Positions 22,951 to 34,500 of a stretch of DNA of 64,000 nt are shown in pieces. Each line of letters opens with the position of its first letter. Position 1 is the stretch's first letter. Made by a program: the position numbers and the translations under genes. The notes below the pieces were generated by a model. That model saw only the letters and a list, made by a program, of their open reading frames with translations. It did no database searches and was not told where the DNA came from. Source of the DNA: Metarhizium brunneum (taxonomy: Eukaryota; Ascomycota; Sordariomycetes; Hypocreales; Clavicipitaceae); contig NC_089427.1 in assembly GCF_013426205.1 (NCBI RefSeq), positions 1 through 64,000 of the forward strand, read 5' to 3'.

Positions 22951-24660
22951 TTATACTTCCCAGTAGCTGTGCTGATCTATCCTTTTAATTGGGATTTTGG
23001 CGATTGATTTCGCCACATCAGGAAATGCCAAAGAAAATACCCAACCAAATACCGAGAAATGCGTAAACGTATCGTACATGACATCGAGAATCTTTTGTCC
23101 CGTAGTCATCTCGGGGTGCAAAACGCTGTCCTCTGTCCAGCGATCGTTTGCCCTGCCCAGCGGCGTCAGGTTGGACCAGGCTTGAATCAGCGTGTCTACT
23201 CCCTCGTTGGCAACTTTCAACTTCTCCTCTGGTATCGTTGCCGCAGCAATGTCTCTGCATTCTGTCGGCAGCTCCTCGACCAAGTCCATCCAGAAATTGA
23301 CAGGAAAAGCGGCTTCCACCGTGTCCCATAGATCCGTTCCGATATTGATTAGTGACGTAAGCGCGTGCTCGGGTGAGTCGAATTCCGTGTATTGTTTATC
23401 AATTGTCTTGGACAGTGCCTTTTTAAACCCTATCTGGCAGTCTGATAACGTGAACTCATTATTCTCCAGGCCGTCAACAAGAGCCTTCCAAAAGGGTGGA
23501 CTATCCTTATCAAGGGCCAGCACGAAATCCATGGTAAACAGCTGTGCCTTTGCAGGCAGCAGCTTTTTCAGTACTTTGACGTCGTCCTTGGCGAGCTGCT
23601 TAAGGCCGGCCGCGATAAAGTGCTTATTTTCGTATTCAATCAGGCCCTTGTCCCCTTCTGCTAGGTATTTCGCCTTGAGGTCATTGGCTTCTGACAGCTT
23701 TGCCTCTTCAACCTTGGTGCAGCTAATCGCTCTCTTGAGCGCGTTTCCACTGCAAGCACTCTTGAAGTCGCGTCGGTTTGACTCGGGCCTAGGCTCAGAC
23801 TCTGCGTTGTTACTCGTGCCAGCACCGGCCTCTGCCTCGTCACCCTTGGGGGAGTCTTGCTCTCCTTGTGCCTCTTCGCCTTTGGAAGCCGTACCCGAGC
23901 CGGCCGAGATTGCCTGTACAAACTCATCAAAAGACTTGGACACCTTCTGGTCTTTGAACGCCTTCCACGGCTGTTCACCCCATGCATCAGAATTCGATCG
24001 AAACCCGGCAAGCTTGGGTACCTCCCCACTGCCGTGCAGCGGTTCGTATTTTGGATTGAACTCTGGATTCGCCTCGAAAAGTTCCTCGAGCTTCTCGCCG
24101 TTTTCCAACCGTTCTACCTTTTTGGCATCAAGTTTTGACACGTCATACCAACCCTTGACCTGGTCCCAAGGCAGACCCTCGACCACGGCTTGCTCCTTTT
24201 GCGCCTCGTAGCCGTTCCTTATCCACTTTCCTAGGGTCTTGGGGCCATCAACCATCTTGCTGTCGGCGCTGATTCGGTACATGTATCTCTTTACATCTGT
24301 GGATGGGAACTCAAACGCCACTCTGGGGCTCGTCGTGGTTGAAACATATCTCGTGATTTGGGCATTAGTTCCGTCGATATGCAAGTACAAGCTGCTGGTT
24401 CTTTCCAACTCCTCTCCGGATAGATCCATGCCGTGGCCCCTGTCGAAGAAACCCCCGGCTTATTTAACAGTATTGGGAGGTCTTTCATCGCTTCGAAAAA
24501 CAAATTTTGGTGGGTCGCCAGGAAGTTCAACGTCGGCTGGCGGTTTCTGGGTTGACTGAGAACCCCCACGGACATGTATCTTTCCTGCTGCGTCGTTAGG
24601 ATGGCCAAAGGCTTGTCCTAGAAACAACGGGACCACTGCCCAGAGCCACTGGTGCCTCAT
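22951..24660 (-). pseudogene. Secreted LT-like ADP-ribosyltransferase (heat-labile enterotoxin A-chain family), in-frame stop
   Basis: Start ATG at 24658-24660 with a signal peptide (MRHQWLWAVVPLFLGQAFG). The enzyme domain shows the NAD-binding Arg (KFVFRSDERPP), the STS-like strand (TRYVSTTTSPRVAFEF), and a GWYDV region preceded by a Glu. By eye, the residue matching the catalytic Glu of the ExE pair is kept while the first position is Gln. The C-terminal half is long and helical with an acidic low-complexity linker (about 23770-23920) and no recognised partner. Such proteins transfer ADP-ribose to host proteins and are expanded in insect-associated Hypocreales. A TAA at 24460-24462 breaks the frame early in the domain; the same phase continues open to 22951 (about 568 sense codons in all, no introns). 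This single lesion is RIP-compatible. No B-subunit gene is seen nearby. Confidence 0.8.
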
Positions 24661-25887
24661 TGTAAGTTGATGCTTTTACTTTTTCAAGGACGTTGAGAAG
24701 GAGATGTAATGGAATCGGCTGATAAGCGAAAGACTACTTGCTTCACCTGTGTAAAAAGATGCAAACTAGAGACTGGTTTACCCATCAATTTATAGAGATT
24801 CTTGTCTGGTTGACCGGCTCATCTTGGGAGCTTTGGACTTGTCTGCCAGATTACACAATAACCCGGCTGTTTACGAAACCCTGGGATTCTTTCATGCTAC
24901 AAGTGAGTAGTAATGCCATATCATGTCATGATGTTGCCTTTACGAACATAATGCATGTCCCTCATGTTGAGAAATTGCTTATACATGACGCCCACGTGCA
25001 CCGGCGTAGCAACTCAATGGGCAAAATAAAAAGTAAAGACTGATAACAAAATGACACGTCTCTCTTGTCTTGGACTAGAGTTTACTGGTGCATGAAAAGT
25101 ATGCAGGGAATAGCCTTGGCAAGCGCGCGATATAGCCCTTTAATATATGAGGCGGACGTGGTCGTATAGACGTAATGCTGTTCTCCACTACGTAATCAGC
25201 AAAAAAGTAATACATTTATATTAAAAGACATGGCAAATAGCATCAGGATTATACTTAATATATAAGATTTAATGCATTTACATTAAAAGATGTAGTAAAA
25301 AGCATAAAGATTATACTCAAAATATAATATTTTACGTATTTATATCAAGAGATAGGTAAATAGCATTAATATTATGCTTAAGATAGCCTTAAATACACGT
25401 TGATAGGAGGCTAGCCTTGAATCATGTTGTGTAAATAGTCAACTACCGATAGAGTCATAAAGTACATAGAGTTGGACTAATTGACACCTTGACGGACTCG
25501 TGCGAGTAGTGGTCGCCCCACCTTTAACTGCCGGCTGGCGCATAAATGCGTCTGCCCGTAATACAATTCCAAGGCTACCCTTGACATTATACATGACCTG
25601 CTATTACGTTATGCAGCCTGGCGCTAAGGGCAAATATTAGTTTCATATATACAGCGCCGAGGGTGATTATAGTGCTATATAAATTCATAGTCTGGCCGAG
25701 TATTCGCAGGCCCAGACTTTATCTCGACGCAAATAACAGCTGCCAAAGAACCGACACTAGACTTGGTAGTTACTAGCACCAGATTCTATAAACTATAACT
25801 ACAACTTTATTTACTACTACAACTCTATTTACAACTACAGCTACAACTCCAACTCCAACTACATCTACTCAAGTTCAATCCACTGTC
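24661..25887. other. Intergenic with tandem repeat and TATA-like site
   Basis: Divergent region between the ADP-ribosyltransferase relic and a small gene. It contains an AT-rich triplicated tract (separate entry). GTGCTATATAAATTC at about 25671-25685 is a good TATA-like element some 200 bp before the ATG at 25888. Pyrimidine-rich CTACAACTCC-like repeats fill 25795-25865, the probable 5' leader. No other gene seen. Confidence 0.5.
25205..25386. repeat. Three degenerate tandem copies of a ~62-bp AT-rich unit
   Basis: Successive copies share the frame TNCATTTATATTAAAAGA, then AAATAGCATNAGGATTATACT. They begin at about 25205, 25270 and 25333 and diverge mainly by C/T and G/A transitions, as expected after RIP of a tandem duplication. 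No coding function. Confidence 0.6.
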
Positions 25888-26355
25888 ATGAGGAGCACAA
25901 ACTCGCAACCCCAACCTACCGCGGGTACGGCGCGCGACGCCCATTGGGACACGAGGCCAATTCATGACCCTGTTACAGCTTCTTGGAACCTACGCATATC
26001 GCAATCAGATTCACAAAAGATGATCCATGGCTTTATCCCCAAGGAAATGGAGGACAAGTGGTTGTGCTACTCTACTACACCAGATAATGCCCAGGGCATT
26101 ACAGTCGTTCATCTGTGTCGCAGCTGGGGCAAGACGGAGCAAATAGCACTAAAAGTCCAACAAGCAGATGCTATAAATGATGCAAGTGGTTCAAGCCAAA
26201 CCTGGATTATTCTAGACATTACGTGGGAAAGACGAGTAGGAGAGCAAGACCTAGGGGAACAAGAGGCCAAGGAGGATGCCATTCGTGTTTGTAATTATAT
26301 TCTGGACTGTGCGCTACCAGAAGATGAACCTGAGTCTTACTTGCCTGCTAAGTAA
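25888..26355 (+). CDS. Small conserved-looking protein of unknown function (155 aa)
   Basis: Single-exon frame from ATG 25888. No signal peptide or membrane segment. Sequence features: a central WNLRISQSDSQKMIHGFIPK, KWLCYSTTPDNAQG, the beta-like run TVVHLCRSWGKTEQIALKV, WIILDITWERR, and an acidic helical C-terminus rich in Glu. The compact alternating pattern suggests a small alpha/beta fold in the cytoplasm. I do not recognise a named family. A TATA-like box 200 bp upstream and a clean frame suggest a functional gene. Confidence 0.6.
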   Translation: MRSTNSQPQPTAGTARDAHWDTRPIHDPVTASWNLRISQSDSQKMIHGFIPKEMEDKWLCYSTTPDNAQGITVVHLCRSWGKTEQIALKVQQADAINDASGSSQTWIILDITWERRVGEQDLGEQEAKEDAIRVCNYILDCALPEDEPESYLPAK

Positions 26356-27641
26356 CCAGCCAGCGGAACATTTATTAATAACAAAAAACACACTCAATAT
26401 TTAGTCCTAGTTCTAGTTAGTTATTAACTTGGGCTCTGATTTTGCGCCAAATTTTTCGCGGGAATTAAACGGCTCTTCTTTGACTAAAGGTTTGAGAGGT
26501 CGTGAAAATCGCAGTAGGTCGTAATAAGTAGAGACTCAATATCACTTGACATGTGGAATTTGTACTGACTGGTATTAGGCCCGAGCCTGAGATCTAAGTA
26601 ACCGGAATTAATTCCTAGGTTGCTGTTATGGATAACTTCGGCAATATTCTCACATATTCGGCCATAATCAACCGCGTCAAGGCTATCAGCGAGATTCTAC
26701 AAAAACATCAAGCTAGAAACTGGGCTTACCGTACACGTCTTCCAGCAAGCAGCATCAGATTAAGTGTGTTCCATGCTTGCTATTATGCGTATTAGAGCGA
26801 TGTACATTCTGCTAGATGTCCGCAACCCCATGCCGCGTCTCGCGGCCATGGCTCGTAACCGTGAACCTAGTGCTGTACTTGCTGATGAGACCACTTGAGA
26901 CTTGGTGCCTGCCGCTGCCATCCCTCTGGATCGAATGCCCCTCAGCAACCACTCCCAGGCCGACCGCTAAGGTTATTAGAGACTAATCTGATACGTTTTA
27001 AGCGGATGGAAAAGGTAAAGGAGAGCACAAGCTTACTGCAACTATAGTGGAGCTGACGCGTCTATAGCATGAGGTTCTAGGGGGCTATCACTGGAGACCT
27101 ACTCCCGGTTGAACGTTATTGTAGTTATGCCGGCCTCATATTTAATAAGATGGCCTCACTAGTCACGCCATTCCCCTCCTTTATAGTAAAGTTATGTTTC
27201 CAGAAAGAATAGAATTGATCCAATAGCCAGGCGTCCAGGGTGCTTGGAGGCCAGATAGTCAGCATTACATAAACACGGCACCCCTGAGTTCCAAGACGCA
27301 TCCATCTCATCGTTATGCATAGAACCTTGACCAGGTCAAACTATGCAAGCATGTACCCCTGGTCCAGCGATCCACGTGGTCAAGATTACAGTACGTAACT
27401 TGTTTTATAGATCCACCAAGTCATGCCACTCGAGCCCGCAAGAGAATTATGAGTCAGGGAAATTGGTTCATGAGAATGGCTGGTCGAATCCAGTGCCAAG
27501 TCTTCTTAAGCAAGTTAAATAGCTACGCATTGCGAACATATATAACATGTCCGAACCCTCCTCGCAATTCTACTTGCCATCACAAGTCAATCTAGTCAAA
27601 CTTCTTCTCACATATCAAGCATATCAACTCTTTTTATTGCC
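26356..27641. other. Intergenic / unassigned
   Basis: No coding frame with family features on either strand. ACATATATAAC at about 27537-27547 is a TATA-like site about 100 bp before the secreted Cys-rich protein. Two composition shifts occur but no repeats were recognised. Confidence 0.4.
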
Positions 27642-28226
27642 ATGCTCCTGTCAAACGCGGTTGTACTCGTGCTGGGCGCCCTGCAGCCAGCTCTCGGCAA
27701 ACCTGCCAACCGACGCCAACTTTATGAAGCCGAAAACAGGATATCAGAGCAGGCGCAAATAGACGGCAGAACCGTTATCAGTTATTATGCCCCGAACCCC
27801 GGATGCGCCGACGGTGTGAGGACCTGGGCCGGCGTCTGGCCCGCCGACGCTAGTAATCCCTACACGGCCGACTACAAGGCACGATTATACGTGGACATCA
27901 TTAACGATGACGAAATTCGCGTTGCTGCATTTAATAATGCCGAGCTTGGTATTGGCGAGTTCAAAGCCGCTTTTGTTTGCGACGACGACAAGAGGCAGGC
28001 CTGGCTGGTCTCTGAGAACTTTAAGATCGATGACGCCACCCCTGCCAAAAATAATAGTACATGTATATATGCAGGTCCCGAATGGGACCCCGGATTCGCG
28101 AGTGTATCGTGCGATGAGGTCGAGAACAGATTCTGCTTTGACTGCACCAATGGCTGTGCACCCTGCGAGTACTGCAAGAGGCAGTGTGGGCAAGCCAACA
28201 CGGGCGACGATAAACAAAAGGCATAA
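27642..28226 (+). CDS. Small secreted cysteine-rich protein (194 aa), effector-like
   Basis: Intron-free frame from ATG 27642. The signal peptide MLLSNAVVLVLGALQPALG is followed by a basic KPANRRQ propeptide-like site. The mature part has ten cysteines: NPGCADG, FVCDDD, STCIYAG, SVSCDEV and a C-terminal cluster (RFCFDC, NGCAPCEYCKRQCGQ), plus many Asp/Tyr/Trp. This is the profile of small secreted, disulphide-stabilised fungal effectors or cell-wall proteins. No known fold is assigned. It sits between the ADP-ribosyltransferase relic and the PKS-NRPS wreck but appears intact. A TATA-like site lies about 100 bp upstream. Confidence 0.65.
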   Translation: MLLSNAVVLVLGALQPALGKPANRRQLYEAENRISEQAQIDGRTVISYYAPNPGCADGVRTWAGVWPADASNPYTADYKARLYVDIINDDEIRVAAFNNAELGIGEFKAAFVCDDDKRQAWLVSENFKIDDATPAKNNSTCIYAGPEWDPGFASVSCDEVENRFCFDCTNGCAPCEYCKRQCGQANTGDDKQKA

Positions 28227-28500
28227 CTTGACTAGCAAATTCGAGGCTTGATCTCTATGCAATGAGTCAAGGACTGCGCTGTGTGATGGGTTATTGAGGA
28301 CGGGGAAAGAAAACATTCATGTGCACTTGATGTGATGCAGATAGGTGCTTCCCTACATGCACTTAGTCCGACTTATAGTTAAGTGCATATTACTACTATA
28401 CTTAAAAGTATTACTATATATAATAATATATTTATATCTGGTAGTAAAGTAATTGTATTATTAAGTTCCTTTACCGAATATGAAATAATAAAAGTAGCAC
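28227..28500. other. AT-rich junction at the truncated end of the PKS-NRPS
   Basis: From about 28360 the DNA is TA-dense and non-coding. It abuts the point where the adenylation-domain frame of the PKS-NRPS is lost, suggesting that a repeat-associated deletion removed the 3' third of the gene. Confidence 0.45.
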
Positions 28501-31500
28501 CTAGTATACCCTTGCTATTTGCTTTATAGCAGCTGCGACGGATTCCACACGCTCAGCCAATTGCTGATACGTCAAGTTCGACAATCGATCGCATGTAGCA
28601 ACTCGTCCTGGATACGTCTGAGAGATTTGAGCAATTTTTTCCGCTATAGTCCTAGACTCAGTACTGAACTGCTCTTGCTTGCCTTGGCCAAGCTGCAGAG
28701 CTGCAGAGACGACACTTGGATCATAGATTTGACATTCGCCAACTTTGACATTCACATTGGCTTCTATGCCCTTCAGGACAAACTGGTACATGTTGACAAG
28801 TGTATTTGTGGCGTGAGCGTCATAGATTGACGCGGAGCAGTCCAAAGTGACCCCGAGACCTCCAGTTTGTGACTAAGGAAGCTGAAGGTAATATCGTATG
28901 GATTTCGGCCCTCTTCGCCGTCAGTAATGGTAAGTGTGCCAGTGCCAAAAGGAACTTCTTTTGTCATTGCCAGCCGGTAATTAACAAGAGCTTGGAACAT
29001 TGGTGTGCGTGCCGACAATCGAGAAATATTGAGCTCGTCCAGAACGATGTTTGAACGGAACCGATCTCTCCAATGCTTCTCCCACTTTCTTAGCTGTATT
29101 CAAGGCAATTTCGGTGGATGGGCTTTCAGCAGGAACCTAAAAGCGCACGGGAAGCAGGTTGAGGAAAAAGCCGATGGTTTCCCTGTATTTGGTGTCGGGG
29201 CGGCTGGCATCGGCCACACCAATGCAAATGTCGGGGCGGCCCGGAGATTGAGCGAGAAGCACCTGAACGACCGCGAGATGGAATTGGAAGGGCGTGATGC
29301 CTAATTCCTGGCATACCTGTTTGGTTGCTTTCACCGTCTCCTCGTCAATCATGCACTCCGCGTGGGAGCTGGAAACATGCCGTGAATCTGGACGCATCGT
29401 ATTGTTGGACAATGGAAGCAGAGGGAGTACCTCGGCCTGGCTTGAGAATTTCTTTCGCCAGTATTGCATATTGCTCTCGAGCATGTTGGATTCTTTATCT
29501 TGATGTTCTTGCCGAGCGTACTCTATACAAGTCCCAAAGTCTCGCTTGAGCGGTCGCATATTGTAGGCCGAGTTCAAATCTCGCATGAAGCGTCGCATGC
29601 TAGATGCATCAAAGATGATGTGGTGGTAGCCCAGGATCAAGGTATGCTTGAGATAAGACAGTGAGGCTCAACGTCTCGCCGTGCTCGATATCCCAGACCT
29701 TGTCTCTGGAAGCCTGTAGCTCCTATTCGATATCATGGTCGGTGGCGTACGGGACATGTTTGAATCGACGGACGGGGAATAGTAAGAGTCCTTGCATCGG
29801 CTGGTTATCTTGACTGCGGGCGAAGAAGAAAGTTCGAAGAGAGTCGTGATGCCGCATCGTGGTGGTCAAGGCGTCTCGCAGGCGATGGATATCGAGCTCG
29901 CTGACAGTGTCGTATCGGATCATTAAACTATAGGCAGTAGGATCCTTCATGAAATTTCCGAGCACAAAAATTCTGGACTGAGCTGCTGACATACGTTCCA
30001 TTGTTATGATGTCCTGATTTAACTCAGGATGTACTTTTGCTGGGATTGCTTCTTCTTCCACTGTGCCAGCACGGGGGTGGGACTTCTCGTCGCCAATCTC
30101 CGCCCCGGGGTGTTGCCGCTCACTATCTTCATCTTGACGGGAGATGGAGGAGGCCTTGTCCGTTGCTGAGATAAGGGGAGTCATCTGTTCAGACTTATCG
30201 CGAGACTGATTTGGTGTTTCACTGTCTGAAGAAGCTGATTTGGATTCTTGCAAGCCCAAGTCCACTGTTGTAGTAACTTCTTAGTTGCATCAACGCAGAG
30301 CCGGTTAACAGAGTTTCTTCCTAGAATCTTGACAACAGGGACATCAATGCCAATCTTCTTGAGGAACCAGGCGCAAATCTCAACTGCCACAAGAGAATCG
30401 CTGCCAAGCTTGGTGAGCAGTGCATCCGGATCAATGCTGCCCGATGACAACTGCAGCAATGACTCGAGCTTGAAAACAAGGGCTTCTTGGACAATCTCAA
30501 TCACGTCGGCCTCCGTTTCAGCGCCGTGGATTCGCTCTTTGATGTCGCCACGGCCAACTTGAGATTCCTCGGACTTTCCGACTTGGACTGTTGGCAGGAA
30601 ATGGGCAAAGCGAGGATCGGATGACCAGGCCATTTCCTGCTCCCCATCCAGGCGTGTGTCAAGCGGCTCAATTCCATATCCGACTTCGCATGATTGCCCG
30701 CTATTCGGCTTACCGGCTATGATAGCCTCCGCAAAGGCATGGTGCACATGCACCTCGGAGATTGGTCCCATGTGTCTTCTTGAGACGTAGTCCTTGGAGA
30801 TCATGTCGGCACAAATAAAGTATCCAACATCACACACATGGCCAATGTGCATGACTGACGCCGTACGTCCTTTGTGTTTGCGATTTGCTGTAAGCGCCGC
30901 CATGTACATGTTGGCTGCGTGATAGTTTGCTTGTCCGTGGCCACCAGTAACAGAGAGTGCAGAGGAGAACATGATGAAGAAGTCCAGGGGGTAATCCGCC
31001 AAAATAGAATCCAGATGTTTCGAAGCGTCCACCTTGGGCTTGATGGTCGCGTTCATAGAATCTACATCCATGTCGATAAATAGCTTATCGGACAAGATCA
31101 TGGCTGCATTGGCTACACCACCAAGACGGGGTATTTTCTGTCGAATGAGAGAAATGGTAAGCTCGCTGCCCCATCGATGGACGGTGCAACCAGATGGGAG
31201 CGTAGCTAGAATGGATGCTGTTACCGAATCTGAAGCGGAAGCGGAAGCAGAAACTGGTGAGCAATCTAGAAATACAGCAAAGTCCTTTGGCAAGAGTCTC
31301 TGAATAGCGCGAGCAGAGCTTTGAGGATGAATAGTGATCCAACCATGACGGTCTTCAGAAGTGAACGAAGATGAAAACACTGCTTGCAAGTCGTGCACTT
31401 TCGACCCAGCAGCAAAGCATGCAGTCAAGTCAGCGCTTGCATTGTGTAAAAGAATAGACGACTTGCTTTCTGCAGTTCTGGTAAGTCCATCTACTATGAT

Positions 31501-34500
31501 TTGGTTTGCTATTTGCTCAAGGAAAGTGGTGTTACAGTCTTTGTCTTCAATGGGAGAGACATACTCCAGCGACAAACTCATGACGGACGTGTTGCTTTGA
31601 GAAATAGCCACAACAGAGTCATCGGAGCCAATTTTTTTACCAACTAAAAGGTATACGCCTCTATTGCTGCCATTTCCAGGTATAAAGAGGGAGAGTTGGA
31701 CCTTGACACGCACGGTTTCGCGGGCGGTTGTGTCATGCTTCGAGTCGCACTCAACGAACGCCAACTTGCCCCGCTGGCTAACAATACCGATAGATAGATC
31801 TGTGACATCAACAGACTTGCTAATAATACGTAACTTGGCGTTGTATCTATCATTTCTCTGCTGATCCGGCTGAACACGAGGGATAAGGGTATCGGTTCCC
31901 TCCACCACAAGCTCTGGCTCCAGTGGCCATAAGAGTGGCTCCACATCAAAGTCATGAGCAGAGAGGGTATTCAGTCGTAAGAATGCCTCAAGTATGACAT
32001 GAGCTGTGGATGATGGGCTGGCGATGGAATCCAAATCAAGAAGCTGAATGTTAGATGCGGCAGCTCCTTGGAAATACTTGTTACCATACGGACAATCATG
32101 TTGCACGCGGGCTTGTCTGTTCTTCTGTTGTGGGTCAACCACAGGATATTGTGAGCTACAAGAAACATCTTTAGAAGGGATTTGAGTTTCTTGTCGGTCA
32201 AAGACTCTGAAAATAAGGCATTGTCTAGCTCCTGCAGACCCAAGACGTCGACTCCAGAGCCAAGCCTGGTGAAATCAATTGTTTCAATATCGCTGGCGAC
32301 TGTAATGCGGTTCCTCCATGGTTGCCCCAGCATCTTCTGGACTGTAGTTAATGCCTTGAACACTGGGAGTGTCTTTCCACCAACTATGAGAAGAGACTTG
32401 ACCTCAGACACCTCGTCAATATACTCTAGAGGATCACGAAGCTGCTGGACGGTGTCATTGACGGCCTGACTAGCGATGAACGAGTAGCACTGCTGTCCAG
32501 GAATATCATGGACAACCAAATCCACACCAGAAGAGCCAGTCTGCTGAAGAGTTGCGCGCCATTCTTCTGTTTTCAGACCGGGATAGAGGTTTCGTCCTTC
32601 TTTGGCGCGGAGCCACCATCCAGGCAAGCCGCCAACACAGAATGTAGTTCGCATCAGCTCAGTGCCCGTTATCTCGACAAGAAGGAGGAAGCCACCTGGC
32701 TTAAGCAGCAAACGAGCCTGCTCAAGGCTTCTCTTGATACTGGCAGTGGCATGAAGAACATTTGAGGCGACAACGACATCGTAAGCGTGCTTTTGGAACC
32801 CTTGGAGTTCCACGTCGCTCTCCACGTCAAGCGTCCCGAAGATGGTTTTGCCTTGAAATTCACTGAATCTCTCGGCCGCCTACTCAAAGAAAGCTGGGGA
32901 TATGTCTGTATAGTTGTATGTGTAGAAAGAATGGCCAATTAGTTCGTCAGATGCGGTCAGTTATCGAGCCAGTACCGGCACCAATCTCGAGGTAATTGGC
33001 CCGGGGCAATTTGTGAGAGATTTGCTTCAGAACATCAATCATGCCGCCGTTGGCCTATTCGAAACCACACCCATCGCTGTATACACGAGCAGCCATGTTG
33101 TCTTTCATGAGGACCTCTAAGATGGACTCTTTGCGTTTTAGGAACTCAACAGATCTCTCTCCTACAACGCGGACAATCTCAATATCAACTGTATTACCCC
33201 ACTTGGCAAAAATCTTGTCGACTATATCCGACTTATCAGCAAGCCAGCTGGTCTCTGCCACCGGATGGCAACCTTCTTGGACAAGCTTGATGGTGGCATC
33301 CCAGGCGGAGACCAGCATCTGGTGATACCACATCAGAGTTGGCCTCTCTTTCCGATCCAGATCTGCTAGGATCCGCTGAATGTAAAAGAGACACAGCCTT
33401 CCAATGTCTGCAGAAAGCTCTTTGGTTCTCTGGCTGCTCTTGGAGTCGAGGTCGTACTCTGGCGGCTCCAGAAGGCGCAAGGAAGGATCAATCTTGAACA
33501 CTATCTCAAAGCACAGACGATGATCTTGATGTGGCATCTGCGGCGAGACTGGATCAAGTGAAACAGATTCCATTTGGACGGCAGTGTCACCCGAGGATGC
33601 GTTGTATATGTGCACGTCACCAACAACACCCAACCCGTTACGGGCAGTGACGAATGTGTCCGCCTTGACTCGGAGAGTATCGCCATCTGCCAATGCCACA
33701 TTCGGACTCACAGCTACTCGTTTGATGCCAACTGGTAGAATGGTCGTGGGAAGATTGCCAACTGCCGGGTCAGCACGAGCATGGACCACGTTTTGCCGGC
33801 TGACATCTAACAGTGCTGGATGAACAGTGTACTCGGTCGCGCCCAACTCTTCCACTGACCACTCCGCCATCGCAATAGCATAATCACGTCTACGCTGAAT
33901 GTCTTCCAGCCGGCGGAAAGGTCCGGTGTAGCCAAGTCCATTCTGTTCAAAGCTCTTGTAGCCGGCATCGCTATCAATGGGATAAAGGCCTGGAGGGGAG
34001 CCACCGTAAAGAGGTAATTCCTGTTTTCTGGCCTCGCCGAGATAGACAACAATCTTGCCATCGCATGATTGCTCCATGGCTCCAGCAAGATCAGAATAAT
34101 AGAAACAGAAATCTGCAGAAATACAATCCGAGTTTGTCGAATCCTCCGCCCGTACTGTAAAGGTGCTTTCCACACCCTCGCGACTATCAGGAACAATCAC
34201 AGGGCGGCGAATCTTTATGTCTAGCACCTCAATCGGCCGGATTGGGTTATCTCTCGCGGGGACTTTGGCGGCTTCGCAAGACATGGAAATGTACGATGTA
34301 CCTGGGAGCAGAACCTCTCCTGAAATGACATGGCCACGAGCCCAAGATATTTGATCCAGGCAGAGGACGTTACGCCAACGCAATTCCCGATTGGTATCAT
34401 CCGGAACACGACGCCCAAGTAGAGGATGGCGGCTATCCTGAGATTTTCGGAAGTTCTTCGAGATGCGAGACTCTCTGCAGTAGATTCGATCATGATCCCA

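Noticed and set aside
23192..24211. 339-codon plus-strand frame
   Set aside because: Antisense shadow of the ADP-ribosyltransferase gene; Ser-rich composition comes from reversed Glu/Lys codons.
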